Notes under the pieces: model-generated | Told to the model about the DNA's origin: nothing | Databases searched by the model: none | Seen by the model: only the letters and a program-made list of their open reading frames with translations | Made by a program: the position numbers and the translations under genes | DNA from: Bacteroidales bacterium | GTDB lineage: Bacteria > Bacteroidota > Bacteroidia > Bacteroidales > UBA932 | NCBI GenBank assembly: GCA_017630215.1 | Contig: JAGBVR010000014.1 | Coordinates: 1 to 64,000, forward strand | DNA length: 64,000 bases | Reading direction: 5' to 3' | Shown: positions 7,563 through 16,738 of the stretch, one piece after another | Position numbering within the stretch: the stretch's first letter is position 1 | How the letters are laid out: every line of letters begins with the position of its first letter

Positions 7563-8438
7563 ATGAAAAGGATACTGATAACATTTGCATTGCTCATAGC
7601 AGGTCTCCCGGTCTGGAGCATTGAGCGCGAAAAGGACTCACTGGCATTCGTCAGTGCTGAATGGACCTTTACGAAACTTGAAGGCGGAGCTACAGCGATG
7701 ACTGCCAGGATGCAGATCTTCGAATCTGCACAGAGCATTGCAATAATAAAATATCCGGCAAGAAAATTCCGGACTGAATTGATACACAGTCCCGGAGAAA
7801 TGGCCGGAAAGACCAGCGAAATCGCCCGAAGGGAAAAGATGCTGATGGCAATGAACGGCAGTTACTTCAATATGAAGCAATTGACACCTTGCACATATTT
7901 CAGGATAGCAGACCAAGTGCTGGGAGAGACCTCTGCTTCAGAAAGTTTTCGCGTCAATGGCGTAGTCGGCATCAGGAACCGCCGGGGACACCGCGTCAAA
8001 ATCATAAGCTGCCAGCCTTCCGACTACAATGAAATTACAGAAAGATGGCATTCAGTTCTGGCCGCAGGTCCGGTTCTTATGGAAGATAAAGAAATAGTCG
8101 TCCCGGAAATAACAAAATCCGACGAAAACGGCAACGGGACCGATGCATTTTATGACAAAAGACACCCGCGATCTGCTATTGGATATGACAAAAAAGGCAA
8201 CATCTATCTGATAGTGACTGACGGAAGGCATCCAGGTGACGCCGAAGGCACCAGCATATATGAGACTGCACTGATCTGCAGTTTCCTGAATCTGGAAGAT
8301 GCGATCAATCTGGACGGTGGAGGATCATCCACTCTATGGCGCAGTGAAGAAGGCGTATTGAATCACCCGAGCGACAACAGGAAGTTCGACGCACAGGGTG
8401 AGAGAAAGGTTCCGAACATCATCGGAGTCTTCAGATAA
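7563..8438 (+). CDS. Secreted phosphodiester glycosidase family protein (NAGPA-like)
   Basis: The 291-residue protein starts with a signal peptide (MKRILITFALLIAGLPVWS) and carries the phosphodiester glycosidase domain, formerly DUF2233, known from the mammalian uncovering enzyme that removes GlcNAc from mannose-6-phosphate. Key segments are MNGSYFNM near residue 98, RHPRSAIGYDKKG, VTDGRHPG and the C-terminal LDGGGSSTLW. The frame is open from 7485, but the ATG at 7563 gives the signal peptide and follows an AT-rich leader. The family likely cleaves sugar-phosphodiester bonds. The true substrate is unknown; a phosphorylated mannan or cell-wall glycan would suit the neighbouring mannan locus. 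Its stop codon directly abuts the stop of the convergent AraC gene with no base between. Confidence 0.8.
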   Translation: MKRILITFALLIAGLPVWSIEREKDSLAFVSAEWTFTKLEGGATAMTARMQIFESAQSIAIIKYPARKFRTELIHSPGEMAGKTSEIARREKMLMAMNGSYFNMKQLTPCTYFRIADQVLGETSASESFRVNGVVGIRNRRGHRVKIISCQPSDYNEITERWHSVLAAGPVLMEDKEIVVPEITKSDENGNGTDAFYDKRHPRSAIGYDKKGNIYLIVTDGRHPGDAEGTSIYETALICSFLNLEDAINLDGGGSSTLWRSEEGVLNHPSDNRKFDAQGERKVPNIIGVFR

Positions 8439-9302
8439 TCAATACTTTATAAGAAGTTGAGTAATATGATTCCTATACTCGATAGGGGTCATATTCTTGC
8501 GTTTGGTGAATATGCGGATAAAATTTGATTTATTGTTGAATCCGCAGTCATAGCATATCTCGGAAGCGCTCAGCGAGGTACTGGCAAGAAGATCACAAGC
8601 CTTGGCTACACGCAGATTATTGACATATGTTATGAATGATATGCCGGTCTTTTTCTTGAAGAAATGACTGAATGCAGACTCAGACATATTTACAAGAGCT
8701 GCAACTTCCGCAAGGCTTATCTTTTGGGAAATATTCTCTTCAATATATTTGCAGGCCTTGCTGATACGTCTGGACTTGGATGAATTCACAAGATTCTCAG
8801 ATTCGTACATATTGCTTACGAGTTTGCGGCGTGAGGCTGCAGCAAGCAAATTCAAGATATTCAAGAATTTGGTCGCAGTCTGAAAGCCTTGCATCCTTGT
8901 AAGTTCCATTATCTCATCCTTGATTCTTTCCGCATCAGTCCCATAGAAATGCAAACCCTGGGTCGAATCTATAAGCAACTGTCTGATAGGCATGAAAAGA
9001 CGCTTGCTGATCATCTGGAAACTGAGAAGATCACTGGAAAACTGGATGGTAATAACATGATTGGTCACCAATTCGGATTTCCATACGTGCGGAACATATG
9101 GACCGGTCATAACGATATCCAAGCCATCAAAAGCCTCTTCATAATCTCCGACGACCCTTGTTCCGGAAGTATTCATGACCAGATTAATCTCATACTCCGG
9201 ATGACAGTGTATAGGATAGTCAAACTTTGCATTGGGATGATTCATAATTACAAACAGATCATCCTGAGTAATAGGAACGATTTCCTGTTGAATTTCATTC
9301 AT
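8439..9302 (-). CDS. AraC-family transcriptional regulator with cupin sensor
   Basis: A 287-residue cytoplasmic regulator. The N-terminal part (about 15-110, with PIHCHPEYEINLVM) looks like a cupin-type ligand-binding domain of the AraC class. The C-terminal part (about 180-285) has two helix-turn-helix motifs: ISLAEVAALVNMSESAFSHF, then SASEICYDCGFNNKSNF followed by RIFTKRKNMTPIEYR. It is the last gene on the leftward PUL arm, 97 bases after the GH-A gene, with its own possible promoter. It is the only regulator in the locus; no SusR-like or hybrid two-component sensor is present. It is therefore the likely activator of both arms (inference), sensing a mannan-derived sugar. Confidence 0.9.
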   Translation of the reverse strand: MNEIQQEIVPITQDDLFVIMNHPNAKFDYPIHCHPEYEINLVMNTSGTRVVGDYEEAFDGLDIVMTGPYVPHVWKSELVTNHVITIQFSSDLLSFQMISKRLFMPIRQLLIDSTQGLHFYGTDAERIKDEIMELTRMQGFQTATKFLNILNLLAAASRRKLVSNMYESENLVNSSKSRRISKACKYIEENISQKISLAEVAALVNMSESAFSHFFKKKTGISFITYVNNLRVAKACDLLASTSLSASEICYDCGFNNKSNFIRIFTKRKNMTPIEYRNHITQLLIKY

Positions 9303-9323
9303 AGCTTCAAGTTATTGACATTA

Positions 9324-9331
9324 CAAACTTA
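9324..9331 (-). promoter_or_regulatory. -7 element upstream of the AraC gene
   Basis: The minus strand reads TAAGTTTG, matching TAnnTTTG, 21 bases before the ATG. The surrounding 97-base gap (9303-9399) is very AT-rich. No well-spaced TTG is visible, so this is a tentative promoter that would let the regulator be made without the rest of the arm. Confidence 0.45.
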
Positions 9332-9399
9332 ATGAATAATTCAACAATAATAAACATGATATTCAAAAAAGTATAACCAATTGCCCACCTAATACACCA

Positions 9400-10875
9400 T
9401 TAATCAATATCGGTAATCAGCAATAAAGACTGTGAAGGGATTTTGATTCTCATAGATTTGCCTGAAATTCCTTTTACAGTAGGTTCCAGCACACCGTCAG
9501 AGCCGATTTCATAAAACGCATCTTCATAAACATACACCCTTGCATCTGAAAAAGTATATGGAAGCGTCAAGCCTGCGGTCATATCATCAGACGAGTAGTT
9601 GACTATAGCCAGGGTATGGCGGTCTCCCATTTCTGCAGCACATACCCGGACTCCGGAAGTGGCAGAATATTCCACCTCGTGGATATGACATCCCTTTGGA
9701 AAATAACGGCACATCAGAGTCCATGCGTAATACCAAGGACGGATTTCCTCTTCCGAAGGCATCCCAAAAGCCTCTGAGCCCAATATATTCCAGAACCCCC
9801 AGATCTTTATATTTTCCCTCAGACCCGTATCTCCCACCGAGTGGGCGGCATCGTCAAGCATCCAGACTGCCATTCCGGAAAACCCGCTGTTCATCACATC
9901 CATTGCCAGCAGAGCCATATCCAGTCCGTAGAAATGATCATAAACCATCATATTGCAATCTGACAGGCCTGCAAAAGGATGCTCCTCCGCACGACGCCTG
10001 TTCTCCCTATACAGCAGCGAATCCTCCGGATTTTCATATTTGAACCCAGCCTCACCCAAAATGATACGCTTCCCATCAGGGACCAAAGCCTTCAAAGCCT
10101 TAAGTTCGTCCTGATACGAACCGTTCCTGACTTCTTGCTGACCGGGATATGCGTGTACATCATATAAACCGACAACATCATCCAGTTCATCTGCAGTCAT
10201 TTTCATCCAGTCTTCAACTGAAAGACCGGTCTCAGAATGGACGTTATGCACCACTGCATCCGGAGCCGCCAACGAAACCTTTTCCTTAAGTCCCGGATAC
10301 TCCTGCATCTGTGCATCAAAACGAAGAGCCATTGACTTCCACAGTTCATAATCGCCGTTTGTTGAAGCCCAGGAACCATCCGGCTCATTAAATATAACGA
10401 AATGCCGGATACAGTCGAATCCAAGGACATTGACAAGATGATTCAGATAATCCACAGACATCTCAACCCATTGCTGCGAATCCTTCATTGCGGGTTCAGG
10501 GGGATTGAACTCTCCGTAGACGACTGTAATTCCATTATCCTGGCAGAATCGAAGTATCCTGCATAATTTTTCAATATTGCGGGTCTTGTCATATGTACGC
10601 GAAGAAGCATCCCAATAGAGAAACGGGCTATTGATCATACACCTTACATAGCCCATTCTCATTGACCCGACTCTTTCCGAAAGGACAGTCCAATCATCTT
10701 CTGACAAGTCTGCGCCCCAAGCTATAGCTTCATCATAGGGATCCCATTCAACCCCATTGCCTATATAATTCTGATTAATGATATTGTCAGTCACCTTGAC
10801 CTCCAAGTCTGCTGTCCGGCATCCGGTCAGAAGGAAACTGACAAAAAATGCCATCAGAAGCCTCAGCATAGGCAT
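9400..10875 (-). CDS. Lipoprotein glycoside hydrolase, clan GH-A type (paralogue of the 38.8-kb gene)
   Basis: A 491-residue lipoprotein with signal peptide and lipobox ending at Cys-19 (LLTGC). The fold looks like a clan GH-A TIM barrel. IFNEPDG supplies the probable acid/base Glu-164 and LGEAGFKYE the probable nucleophile Glu-275, with an aromatic WYYAW strand and a C-terminal beta domain. The exact CAZy family is not clear to me; the YIGNGVEWDPY start resembles GH30/GH39-like enzymes. A clear paralogue lies at 38801-40330. The start overlaps the GH130 stop by 13 bases, and a second ATG six bases later is possible. The likely role is exo- or endo-cleavage of mannan-derived oligosaccharides at the cell envelope. 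Confidence 0.75.
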   Translation of the reverse strand: MPMLRLLMAFFVSFLLTGCRTADLEVKVTDNIINQNYIGNGVEWDPYDEAIAWGADLSEDDWTVLSERVGSMRMGYVRCMINSPFLYWDASSRTYDKTRNIEKLCRILRFCQDNGITVVYGEFNPPEPAMKDSQQWVEMSVDYLNHLVNVLGFDCIRHFVIFNEPDGSWASTNGDYELWKSMALRFDAQMQEYPGLKEKVSLAAPDAVVHNVHSETGLSVEDWMKMTADELDDVVGLYDVHAYPGQQEVRNGSYQDELKALKALVPDGKRIILGEAGFKYENPEDSLLYRENRRRAEEHPFAGLSDCNMMVYDHFYGLDMALLAMDVMNSGFSGMAVWMLDDAAHSVGDTGLRENIKIWGFWNILGSEAFGMPSEEEIRPWYYAWTLMCRYFPKGCHIHEVEYSATSGVRVCAAEMGDRHTLAIVNYSSDDMTAGLTLPYTFSDARVYVYEDAFYEIGSDGVLEPTVKGISGKSMRIKIPSQSLLLITDID

Positions 10876-11888
10876 TCGGTTTTAAGATAGTCCAGAAGTT
10901 GCTGAAGTGGGCATGTCGCCACCCCTACATATCTGTCAGCGGCCCCATAATACACATAAAGGATGCCATCGACAACAACATTTCCACAAGGGAATATGCA
11001 CCTGCTGTAAAAACCATCGGTTTCATACGGATGCTCCGGAGAAAGAATAGGCTCCGCCGTGCGGGCAATAACCTTCATCGGGTCATCCCTGTCAAGAAGC
11101 AGGGCACCTACATTGTATTCCGCCTTGCCACCATCCGCGACTCCGTGATACAGCACCAACCATCCATCTTCAGTAAGGATCGGAGGAGTACTGCCACCTA
11201 TCTTTTCTTCCCAGGTTCCGGGACGACCTGTAATCAGAAGATGGCTAGGCTTGTCCTCCCATGACATGAGGTCATCAGAAAATTTAATCCAGATGGATGG
11301 GAAATCCACCCCATATTCCGGTCCGACATACTGCTTAGGACGGTGCAGGAGGGCATATCTGCCTTTAACCTTGTCCGGAAACAATATTACATCTCTATCA
11401 TCCAGAACCGGGGAAGTAATCCTGCCAAGTCTCCTGAAAGTCTTGAAATCCTTTGTTACGGCAAGACCTGTATTACCGATATTTTCCTTTAGCACGGCAG
11501 GAGAATTCTCTCCGCACTCAGGAAGCAGGACTACATCGTGCGGGAAAGTCCAATATTGTCCCGGATTATAAATACGATAGGCATAGGTAATGTAGAATTC
11601 ATCACCGAACTTCACTATACGCGGATCCTCCACGCATCCGCTGTCTGGACCGTCCATGCTGGGAGCAAAGGCCGGGGTATCACTGACGCGGGTGAAATTG
11701 AAGCCGTCCTTACTGACAGCATATCCGAAACGGATGACGTGCTGCGGATCATCTCCGGCCGCACGGTAAAGCATATGAAAGACTCCATTGTCATAGACCA
11801 CACCTGGGTTGCACGTCACAAGATTCTCCCACTGATTGGCCGGATTCGGAGAAATTATCGGATTATTTTCAAATTTCTTAAGATGCAT
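10863..11888 (-). CDS. GH130 beta-mannoside phosphorylase
   Basis: GH130 enzymes phosphorolyse beta-1,4-mannosyl linkages (Man-Glc, Man-GlcNAc or mannooligosaccharides), giving mannose 1-phosphate. The 341-residue protein shows the five-bladed propeller pattern: NPIISP at the start, CNPGVVYDNGVFHMLYRA, SGCVEDPRIV with the family general acid Asp-88, and later ILTEDGWLVLYHG. There is no signal peptide, so it acts in the cytoplasm after import by the adjacent SSS symporter (4-base gap). Its end overlaps the downstream GH-A gene. The length fits the shorter mannooligosaccharide or Man-GlcNAc phosphorylase subfamilies better than the longer Man-Glc phosphorylases. No mannobiose 2-epimerase is present nearby. 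The subfamily needs a sequence comparison. Confidence 0.88.
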   Translation of the reverse strand: MHLKKFENNPIISPNPANQWENLVTCNPGVVYDNGVFHMLYRAAGDDPQHVIRFGYAVSKDGFNFTRVSDTPAFAPSMDGPDSGCVEDPRIVKFGDEFYITYAYRIYNPGQYWTFPHDVVLLPECGENSPAVLKENIGNTGLAVTKDFKTFRRLGRITSPVLDDRDVILFPDKVKGRYALLHRPKQYVGPEYGVDFPSIWIKFSDDLMSWEDKPSHLLITGRPGTWEEKIGGSTPPILTEDGWLVLYHGVADGGKAEYNVGALLLDRDDPMKVIARTAEPILSPEHPYETDGFYSRCIFPCGNVVVDGILYVYYGAADRYVGVATCPLQQLLDYLKTECLC

Positions 11889-11892
11889 AATA

Positions 11893-13476
11893 TCAGCTGA
11901 ATATAATAAGTAGCAAAGCGCTCAACACAATAAGACCCATTCCCCACACACGATAGTTGTTCCAGAAAGACACACCTTTGAGTGCCTCCCTTTCTTCACG
12001 GAATTCCTTGAACGAAAACACAGTAGTCCGAAGCTTTTCCTCAGTTGGAGCAGGAAAGAAACGGCTCGCTGTCAGAATCACCAGAACACTGAAAACGAAG
12101 AGAATCGGTATGACGAAAAGGAAATGCATATTTCCGAATATATCCTCTCTGAAGAACAACAGGATCACAGCCATGACAAGACCGGCAATCAATCCTATAA
12201 AAGCTCCGGAGGCATTCGTACGACGGGAAAAGATACCCGTCATGAATGCGGCCACTATAGGAGGGGCTATATACGAGATCATTTCCTGATAATATTTCAA
12301 GAGGGAATCGAAACGGCTTATGTTAGGTGCCCATATAGCGGCTATAAGAAGTATAGCTACTGTGGAGATTCTTCCTACACGTACAAGTTGTCTTGAATCG
12401 GCATCAGGACGAATTTGGGCATAGAAGTCCATTGTGAAAAGTGTTGAGGCTGAATTAAGTATGGCACTCAATGTGGACATAAGAGCAGCAAGCATAGCTG
12501 AGAGAAGCACCCCGAGAAGACCGGCAGGAAGAAGCTTCATCACCATAGTCGGATATACCATGTCCGGATTTTCAATATCAGGGAAGAAAGCCCGTGCAAT
12601 CACACCAGGGAATATTATTATAAAGAGGGTGAGCAATGTCAAAAAGCCACAGAACATCACGCCCTTGCGTCCTTCATTGACATTCTTCGCACTGAGAACT
12701 CTCTGCACCAGGGTCTGGTTGTTGGCCCAGAAATATATTCCTGAAATCGGCATTCCGATGAACAGACCCAACCAAGGAGTGGCAGAATCATCCATGGGAC
12801 GTATAAGCTTCACTGCAATATCACCGTCCTGCATCAAGCTGGCAACATATTCCATACCTCCGCCGGCAAAGCATACTGTAGTGAGAATTACCGAACCGGC
12901 TATCAAGATCACCGCCTGGATAAGTTCGGCACTGATGGCCGAAGACAAGCCTCCGGGGATAGTATAAGACGCAGCCAGCAGGGCAAAAATACAGATTATC
13001 AGTCCTGTATCTGCTACAGGGAAAATCAGTTTTATGATCAGGACAGCCGCATACAAGGCACCTGCAGCATCCAGGAATACCGTTCCGATGATGCTTATGG
13101 CCGAGAAATAGTATCGGGAGCGCTTGTCATAGCGTTTTTCCAGAAATTCAGGGATAGTGAAAATCCCGGACTTCAGATACAGCGGCAGCAGAAAAACGGC
13201 AAAGAGCACCATCACCACCACTCCGCCTGTGAGATTATAATTAAAGACAGCAATACCGGTATGGTAGGCATCCCCAGACTGGCCTATGAGCGTAGTGCTG
13301 GATATGCTTGCGGCGAACAACGAGAGTCCGATGACCCACCATGGCATGGATCTTCCTGCAAGAAAATAAGAGCCGGCATCACCGCCTTTAGCGTGGCGAA
13401 GCCCCCACCAGGTGATGAACACCAGGTAGAGGCCTATTATTATGATATCTATAATACCGATTGAAAATCCTTCCAT
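11893..13476 (-). CDS. Sodium:solute symporter (SSS/SGLT family)
   Basis: A 527-residue inner-membrane protein with about 13-14 hydrophobic segments. The SSS hallmarks are FLAGRSMPWWVIGLSLFA near residues 38-55, SSTTLIGQSGDAY, the YTIPGGLSSAISAELIQ segment near residue 170-185, and NNQTLVQRVLSAKN in the middle. Family members couple sodium entry to the uptake of sugars or other small solutes. Placement between GH30 (8-base gap) and GH130 (4-base gap) argues for import of the di- or oligosaccharide that GH130 cleaves. Confidence 0.9.
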   Translation of the reverse strand: MEGFSIGIIDIIIIGLYLVFITWWGLRHAKGGDAGSYFLAGRSMPWWVIGLSLFAASISSTTLIGQSGDAYHTGIAVFNYNLTGGVVVMVLFAVFLLPLYLKSGIFTIPEFLEKRYDKRSRYYFSAISIIGTVFLDAAGALYAAVLIIKLIFPVADTGLIICIFALLAASYTIPGGLSSAISAELIQAVILIAGSVILTTVCFAGGGMEYVASLMQDGDIAVKLIRPMDDSATPWLGLFIGMPISGIYFWANNQTLVQRVLSAKNVNEGRKGVMFCGFLTLLTLFIIIFPGVIARAFFPDIENPDMVYPTMVMKLLPAGLLGVLLSAMLAALMSTLSAILNSASTLFTMDFYAQIRPDADSRQLVRVGRISTVAILLIAAIWAPNISRFDSLLKYYQEMISYIAPPIVAAFMTGIFSRRTNASGAFIGLIAGLVMAVILLFFREDIFGNMHFLFVIPILFVFSVLVILTASRFFPAPTEEKLRTTVFSFKEFREEREALKGVSFWNNYRVWGMGLIVLSALLLIIFS

Positions 13477-13484
13477 AGTTTATG

Positions 13485-14960
13485 TCATTCTGCATCCCAG
13501 ACATATGTGGCCACAGAGCCGGGATCGATTCTGAGTCGTGCAAATTTACCATTATATTGGATATTTAGCTCACGTCTTGACCAAGAATCGTTAGAAACTA
13601 TCATAACAATTTTTCCCTGAGGGGTCAGGAAGGTCACATTATCAGGTACATCTGCCTTCTCAATGACATTTGTGCGCCATACCTGAGGGTGCTGTTCATC
13701 CTCACAGATAGAAATGATTCTTTCACCCGGAGCCGTAGAGAAGATACGTTTCGAACCCGGAGGAACCAGTTTGGAAGCATGGGCTATCACATAATAAGCG
13801 AGATTTCTTGTCACCTTGTCTCCATCTATTGTTATGGCACCCTGGCACATTGAACAGCCGCCATTATCTGTATGAGGGTCATTGAGGGGGTCTGCAGCAA
13901 GATTCCACAGGATCACATTGCTGCTCCAGTTGCGGGTGACACCGATGACAAGTCTCTTCACGGGAGCCGCGATATCGATTCTGTCAAGGCCCGGACGCTC
14001 TGTAACCATCTGCTCGGTAAAGTATATCTTTTTGTCAGGACGAGCTTCATAAACGTAGCTCATAGCGCTGAGATCGCCACGATAATGGTGGTATCCTGAG
14101 CCGGCCACATACTTAGCGGCCTCCGGATCATTGTATATTGCAAGGGCATAGTCAGGACGGTCACAATTGTGATCGAACACAATGATGTCGGTATCAAGAC
14201 CTGCCTTCTCAAATTCAGGGCCAAGATGGTTTTTAACAAACTCCAGCTGATCTGCCGGATCCCAAGGCATACTTGGAGTATTACGGGAATTGAGAGGCTC
14301 GTTCTGGATGGTGACAGCATCGATATGGATACCCTCCTTCTCCATTGCCTGGACATATTTCACGAAATATTCAGCATAGACTTGATAGCAGTCCTTACGA
14401 AGCTTGCCACCACGGATGTTTCCGCTCTCCTTCATCCATACCGGAGCCGACCATGGAGATGACATGATCGGTATGTCAGGATTGATTCCAAGGATTTCCT
14501 GCATTACAGGCACCACATCCTTAAGATCCTGAGCCAGAGAGAATTTCTTTAATTTAAAATCCTCCTTTCCTTCTTCCAGGTCATCATATGAGAATGTAAA
14601 GCTGTTAAGATCAGAAGAACCTACTGTCAGACGGATATAACTGAATCCCACTCCATCAACAGGATTGAACATTTCCTGGAGAATCTCGTGACGTGCCGAT
14701 GGAGTCATCTTGATGAGATGCTCAGCACTTCCTCCGGTAAGAGCAAAGCCGAATCCCTCCATTGTCTGATATGAACGGACCGGGTCCACTACAATGTAAG
14801 CGGCCCTCTCATTTCTATTGAAACCAAATTCGACGGTCTCGTCCTGAAGCTTGAAAAGTTCCGATCTGTCTGCCTTAGTTTCCCAAGCAGAAACTGTCTG
14901 GGCTGTTGCGGCTGCCGCCATTGTCAAGCCAAGAGCCGCTGTCAATATCATCTTTCTCAT
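13485..14960 (-). CDS. GH30 family glycosidase
   Basis: A 491-residue secreted enzyme with a Sec signal peptide (ending near TAQ, residues 19-21). The GH30 features are the N-terminal MEGFGFALTGGSAE segment, SSPWSAPVWMK, the acid/base in TIQNEPL (Glu-221), GYHHY, and the nucleophile in YFTEQM (Glu-316), ending in the beta-side domain. It resembles the beta-1,6-glucanase/glucosylceramidase branch (GH30_3-like), so the activity may be a beta-glucosidase acting on glucomannan or another glucan. The ATG at 14960 overlaps the esterase stop as ATGA, so the two genes are coupled. A longer frame exists only through a TTG two codons upstream. Confidence 0.88.
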   Translation of the reverse strand: MRKMILTAALGLTMAAAATAQTVSAWETKADRSELFKLQDETVEFGFNRNERAAYIVVDPVRSYQTMEGFGFALTGGSAEHLIKMTPSARHEILQEMFNPVDGVGFSYIRLTVGSSDLNSFTFSYDDLEEGKEDFKLKKFSLAQDLKDVVPVMQEILGINPDIPIMSSPWSAPVWMKESGNIRGGKLRKDCYQVYAEYFVKYVQAMEKEGIHIDAVTIQNEPLNSRNTPSMPWDPADQLEFVKNHLGPEFEKAGLDTDIIVFDHNCDRPDYALAIYNDPEAAKYVAGSGYHHYRGDLSAMSYVYEARPDKKIYFTEQMVTERPGLDRIDIAAPVKRLVIGVTRNWSSNVILWNLAADPLNDPHTDNGGCSMCQGAITIDGDKVTRNLAYYVIAHASKLVPPGSKRIFSTAPGERIISICEDEQHPQVWRTNVIEKADVPDNVTFLTPQGKIVMIVSNDSWSRRELNIQYNGKFARLRIDPGSVATYVWDAE

Positions 14961-16573
14961 AACCAATTGTTTTCTACGATTTCACGTGCTTTTCTATCTG
15001 GATCTGAAGTCATATATGACTTATTGTTCAGTATCATCACATTGCCGTTTTCAGGCGTATATGGCTCCCATTCGGGAAGTCTTCGGGATGAAGGTTTTCC
15101 GGTCTTCATGAAATTAACCAGAGCCTCAGACATCTTCATGGAGAGCTTGTACGGGCTGTTTCCACCTCCGTTATGAGTGACCATACGGTCAGTGTTCATA
15201 AGCCAGAATGAGATGTCGATGCAATGGAATGCCCTGTGTCTGCCGTCGAAAAGCGGAGATTCCCAGCCGAACCATCCCATATATACAGGAGCACCCTGAC
15301 CGCAACGGGCATTGGCAGTCTGAATCATTCCATATCTGTGAGACACTGCATATGCCCATATCTCTATCGGGCGCGCATCAGGGAAGACTTCCCTATATCC
15401 GTCGATCACTGCCATCGGGTCCTTATAGGTACCGGCAAGCTTTTCAGCCACTCCTTCAAATGTGATGTCTTCGTATTCAGGATTGTCCCTGTTTGGATTC
15501 CACTCATGGAAAGTACTGCACAGAAGCATAGGTACATCTGACTCCCATCCTTCAAAAAAGTATCCTGACGGAATATCGATATCATTGCCTACAGGAGCAA
15601 AGCCAACTCTATATCCCGAGGCCCCCTGAAACTTCCGCTGAGCTCTCATTGCCAAGGCAAGATACTCTTCCCAAGGCATCCTCTGAAGAGAATCCACCTG
15701 CGAAGGTTCGAGCCCTGCTTCTGCCAGAACGGCCTCACCAAGCTTAGCGGAATAAGTAGCGTCATTAGCCCTGACAGCATCACCGCTAAGAGCTACACCT
15801 TTATGAAAAAGTCCTCTGGCTGAAGGCATTGCACTAACTATACACACCTTGGAGCCGCCACCAGACTGGCCCATTATGGTGACATTTGAAGGATCGCCTC
15901 CGAAGTTCTCGATATTGTCCCTTATCCATTCGAGAGCAGCGACGATGTCAAGCATTCCGACATTGGCCGAATGACGGTATTTCTCTCCGCCGACAGAGGA
16001 AAGGTCTGTAAAGCCGAAGGCATTGAGACGATGATTGATCGAGCAAAAAACTATATCTCTTCTGCGCGCTATATTCTCACCATTGTAACCATCCTGCTCG
16101 ATGCCGTTACCCTTGGCAAAACCACCTCCATGAAGCCATACCAGCACAGGGCGTTTTCCGCCGTCCTTCAAGCCGGAAGTCCATACATTTAGCCTCAGGC
16201 AGTCCTCGCCCATCATGTCATAATTCCAGTGATCCGTAAACATGTAGTACGACTCCGGACGACGGTCATAATACTCCTGAGGGGCGGATTCTCCGAAAGC
16301 TACAGCCGCACGCACACCCTCCCAGGATGCAGGAGGCTGAGGAGGCATGAAACGGTTTTCCCCGGATGTCGGGGCACCATACGGAATACCATGGAAACAA
16401 TACACATCATGAAGTTTGTAGCCACGCACCTTTCCGTATTCGGTATCAGTTACGGCTATATCCTCACCGATATAAACCTGCTGCCGGGAAGCAGGGTAAA
16501 ATCTCTGCCCGTCTCCGGAGCAGGAAGCCACGGCCGCTGCGGCCATAAGACACAAAAAAGGAAATCTTCTCAT
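14957..16573 (-). CDS. Type-B carboxylesterase lipoprotein
   Basis: A 538-residue alpha/beta hydrolase with a lipoprotein signal (AAAAVASC, Cys-18). The carboxylesterase-B signatures are present: the oxyanion-hole WLHGGGF, the nucleophile elbow MGQSGGGS, and probable acid and base residues in TFHEWN and RAFHCIDISF. It is the first gene of the leftward arm and overlaps GH30 by four bases. In a mannan locus the most economical role is removing acetyl groups from the polysaccharide, but the family also contains feruloyl and other esterases. Confidence 0.85.
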   Translation of the reverse strand: MRRFPFLCLMAAAAVASCSGDGQRFYPASRQQVYIGEDIAVTDTEYGKVRGYKLHDVYCFHGIPYGAPTSGENRFMPPQPPASWEGVRAAVAFGESAPQEYYDRRPESYYMFTDHWNYDMMGEDCLRLNVWTSGLKDGGKRPVLVWLHGGGFAKGNGIEQDGYNGENIARRRDIVFCSINHRLNAFGFTDLSSVGGEKYRHSANVGMLDIVAALEWIRDNIENFGGDPSNVTIMGQSGGGSKVCIVSAMPSARGLFHKGVALSGDAVRANDATYSAKLGEAVLAEAGLEPSQVDSLQRMPWEEYLALAMRAQRKFQGASGYRVGFAPVGNDIDIPSGYFFEGWESDVPMLLCSTFHEWNPNRDNPEYEDITFEGVAEKLAGTYKDPMAVIDGYREVFPDARPIEIWAYAVSHRYGMIQTANARCGQGAPVYMGWFGWESPLFDGRHRAFHCIDISFWLMNTDRMVTHNGGGNSPYKLSMKMSEALVNFMKTGKPSSRRLPEWEPYTPENGNVMILNNKSYMTSDPDRKAREIVENNWL

Positions 16574-16596
16574 AGTCAGTAATGCATTTCTTTCTT

Positions 16597-16680
16597 ACGT
16601 GGTCAAAGTTACCCATTAACCCCCCTAACGGAATTGTACTTTTCCGCTCAATCATTATGTATTTTCTAACGCGGTCAAAA
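16597..16680. promoter_or_regulatory. Direct repeat ACGYGGTCAAA in the divergent control region
   Basis: Two copies in the same orientation: ACGTGGTCAAAG (16597-16608) and ACGCGGTCAAAA (16669-16680), 72 bases apart. They lie between the divergent esterase and binding-protein genes. The first overlaps the esterase -7 box. The spacing is close to seven helical turns, so a dimeric AraC-type regulator looping between them is plausible but not shown. Confidence 0.45.
16604..16611 (-). promoter_or_regulatory. -7 element for the leftward PUL arm
   Basis: The minus strand reads TAACTTTG, matching TAnnTTTG, 31 bases before the esterase ATG. There is no TTG at the expected -33 position. A weak -33 is what one would expect of an activator-dependent promoter. 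Confidence 0.5.
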
Positions 16681-16726
16681 TTGTATAATGATTTGACATA
16701 ACACTCAACTTTGTTGTTTTATACAA
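16681..16726. promoter_or_regulatory. Inverted repeat TTGTATAA ... TTATACAA
   Basis: A perfect 8-bp inverted repeat (16681-16688 and 16719-16726) with a 30-base spacer sits immediately upstream of the rightward -7 box and covers its -33 region. It may be an operator for the PUL regulator. AT-rich sequence makes chance symmetry possible. Confidence 0.35.
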
Positions 16727-16738
16727 AACCTACATTTG
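16710..16738 (+). promoter_or_regulatory. Promoter of the rightward PUL operon
   Basis: TTTG (16710-16713), 17 bases, TACATTTG (16731-16738). The -7 box fits the consensus exactly, while the spacer is two bases short of the usual 19. It would give a leader of about 58 bases before the ATG at 16802. It probably drives the genes up to the terminator at 40347. Confidence 0.5.

Noticed and set aside
14961-14966. TTG start for GH30
   Set aside because: The ATG two codons later overlaps the esterase stop as ATGA and begins a normal signal peptide.
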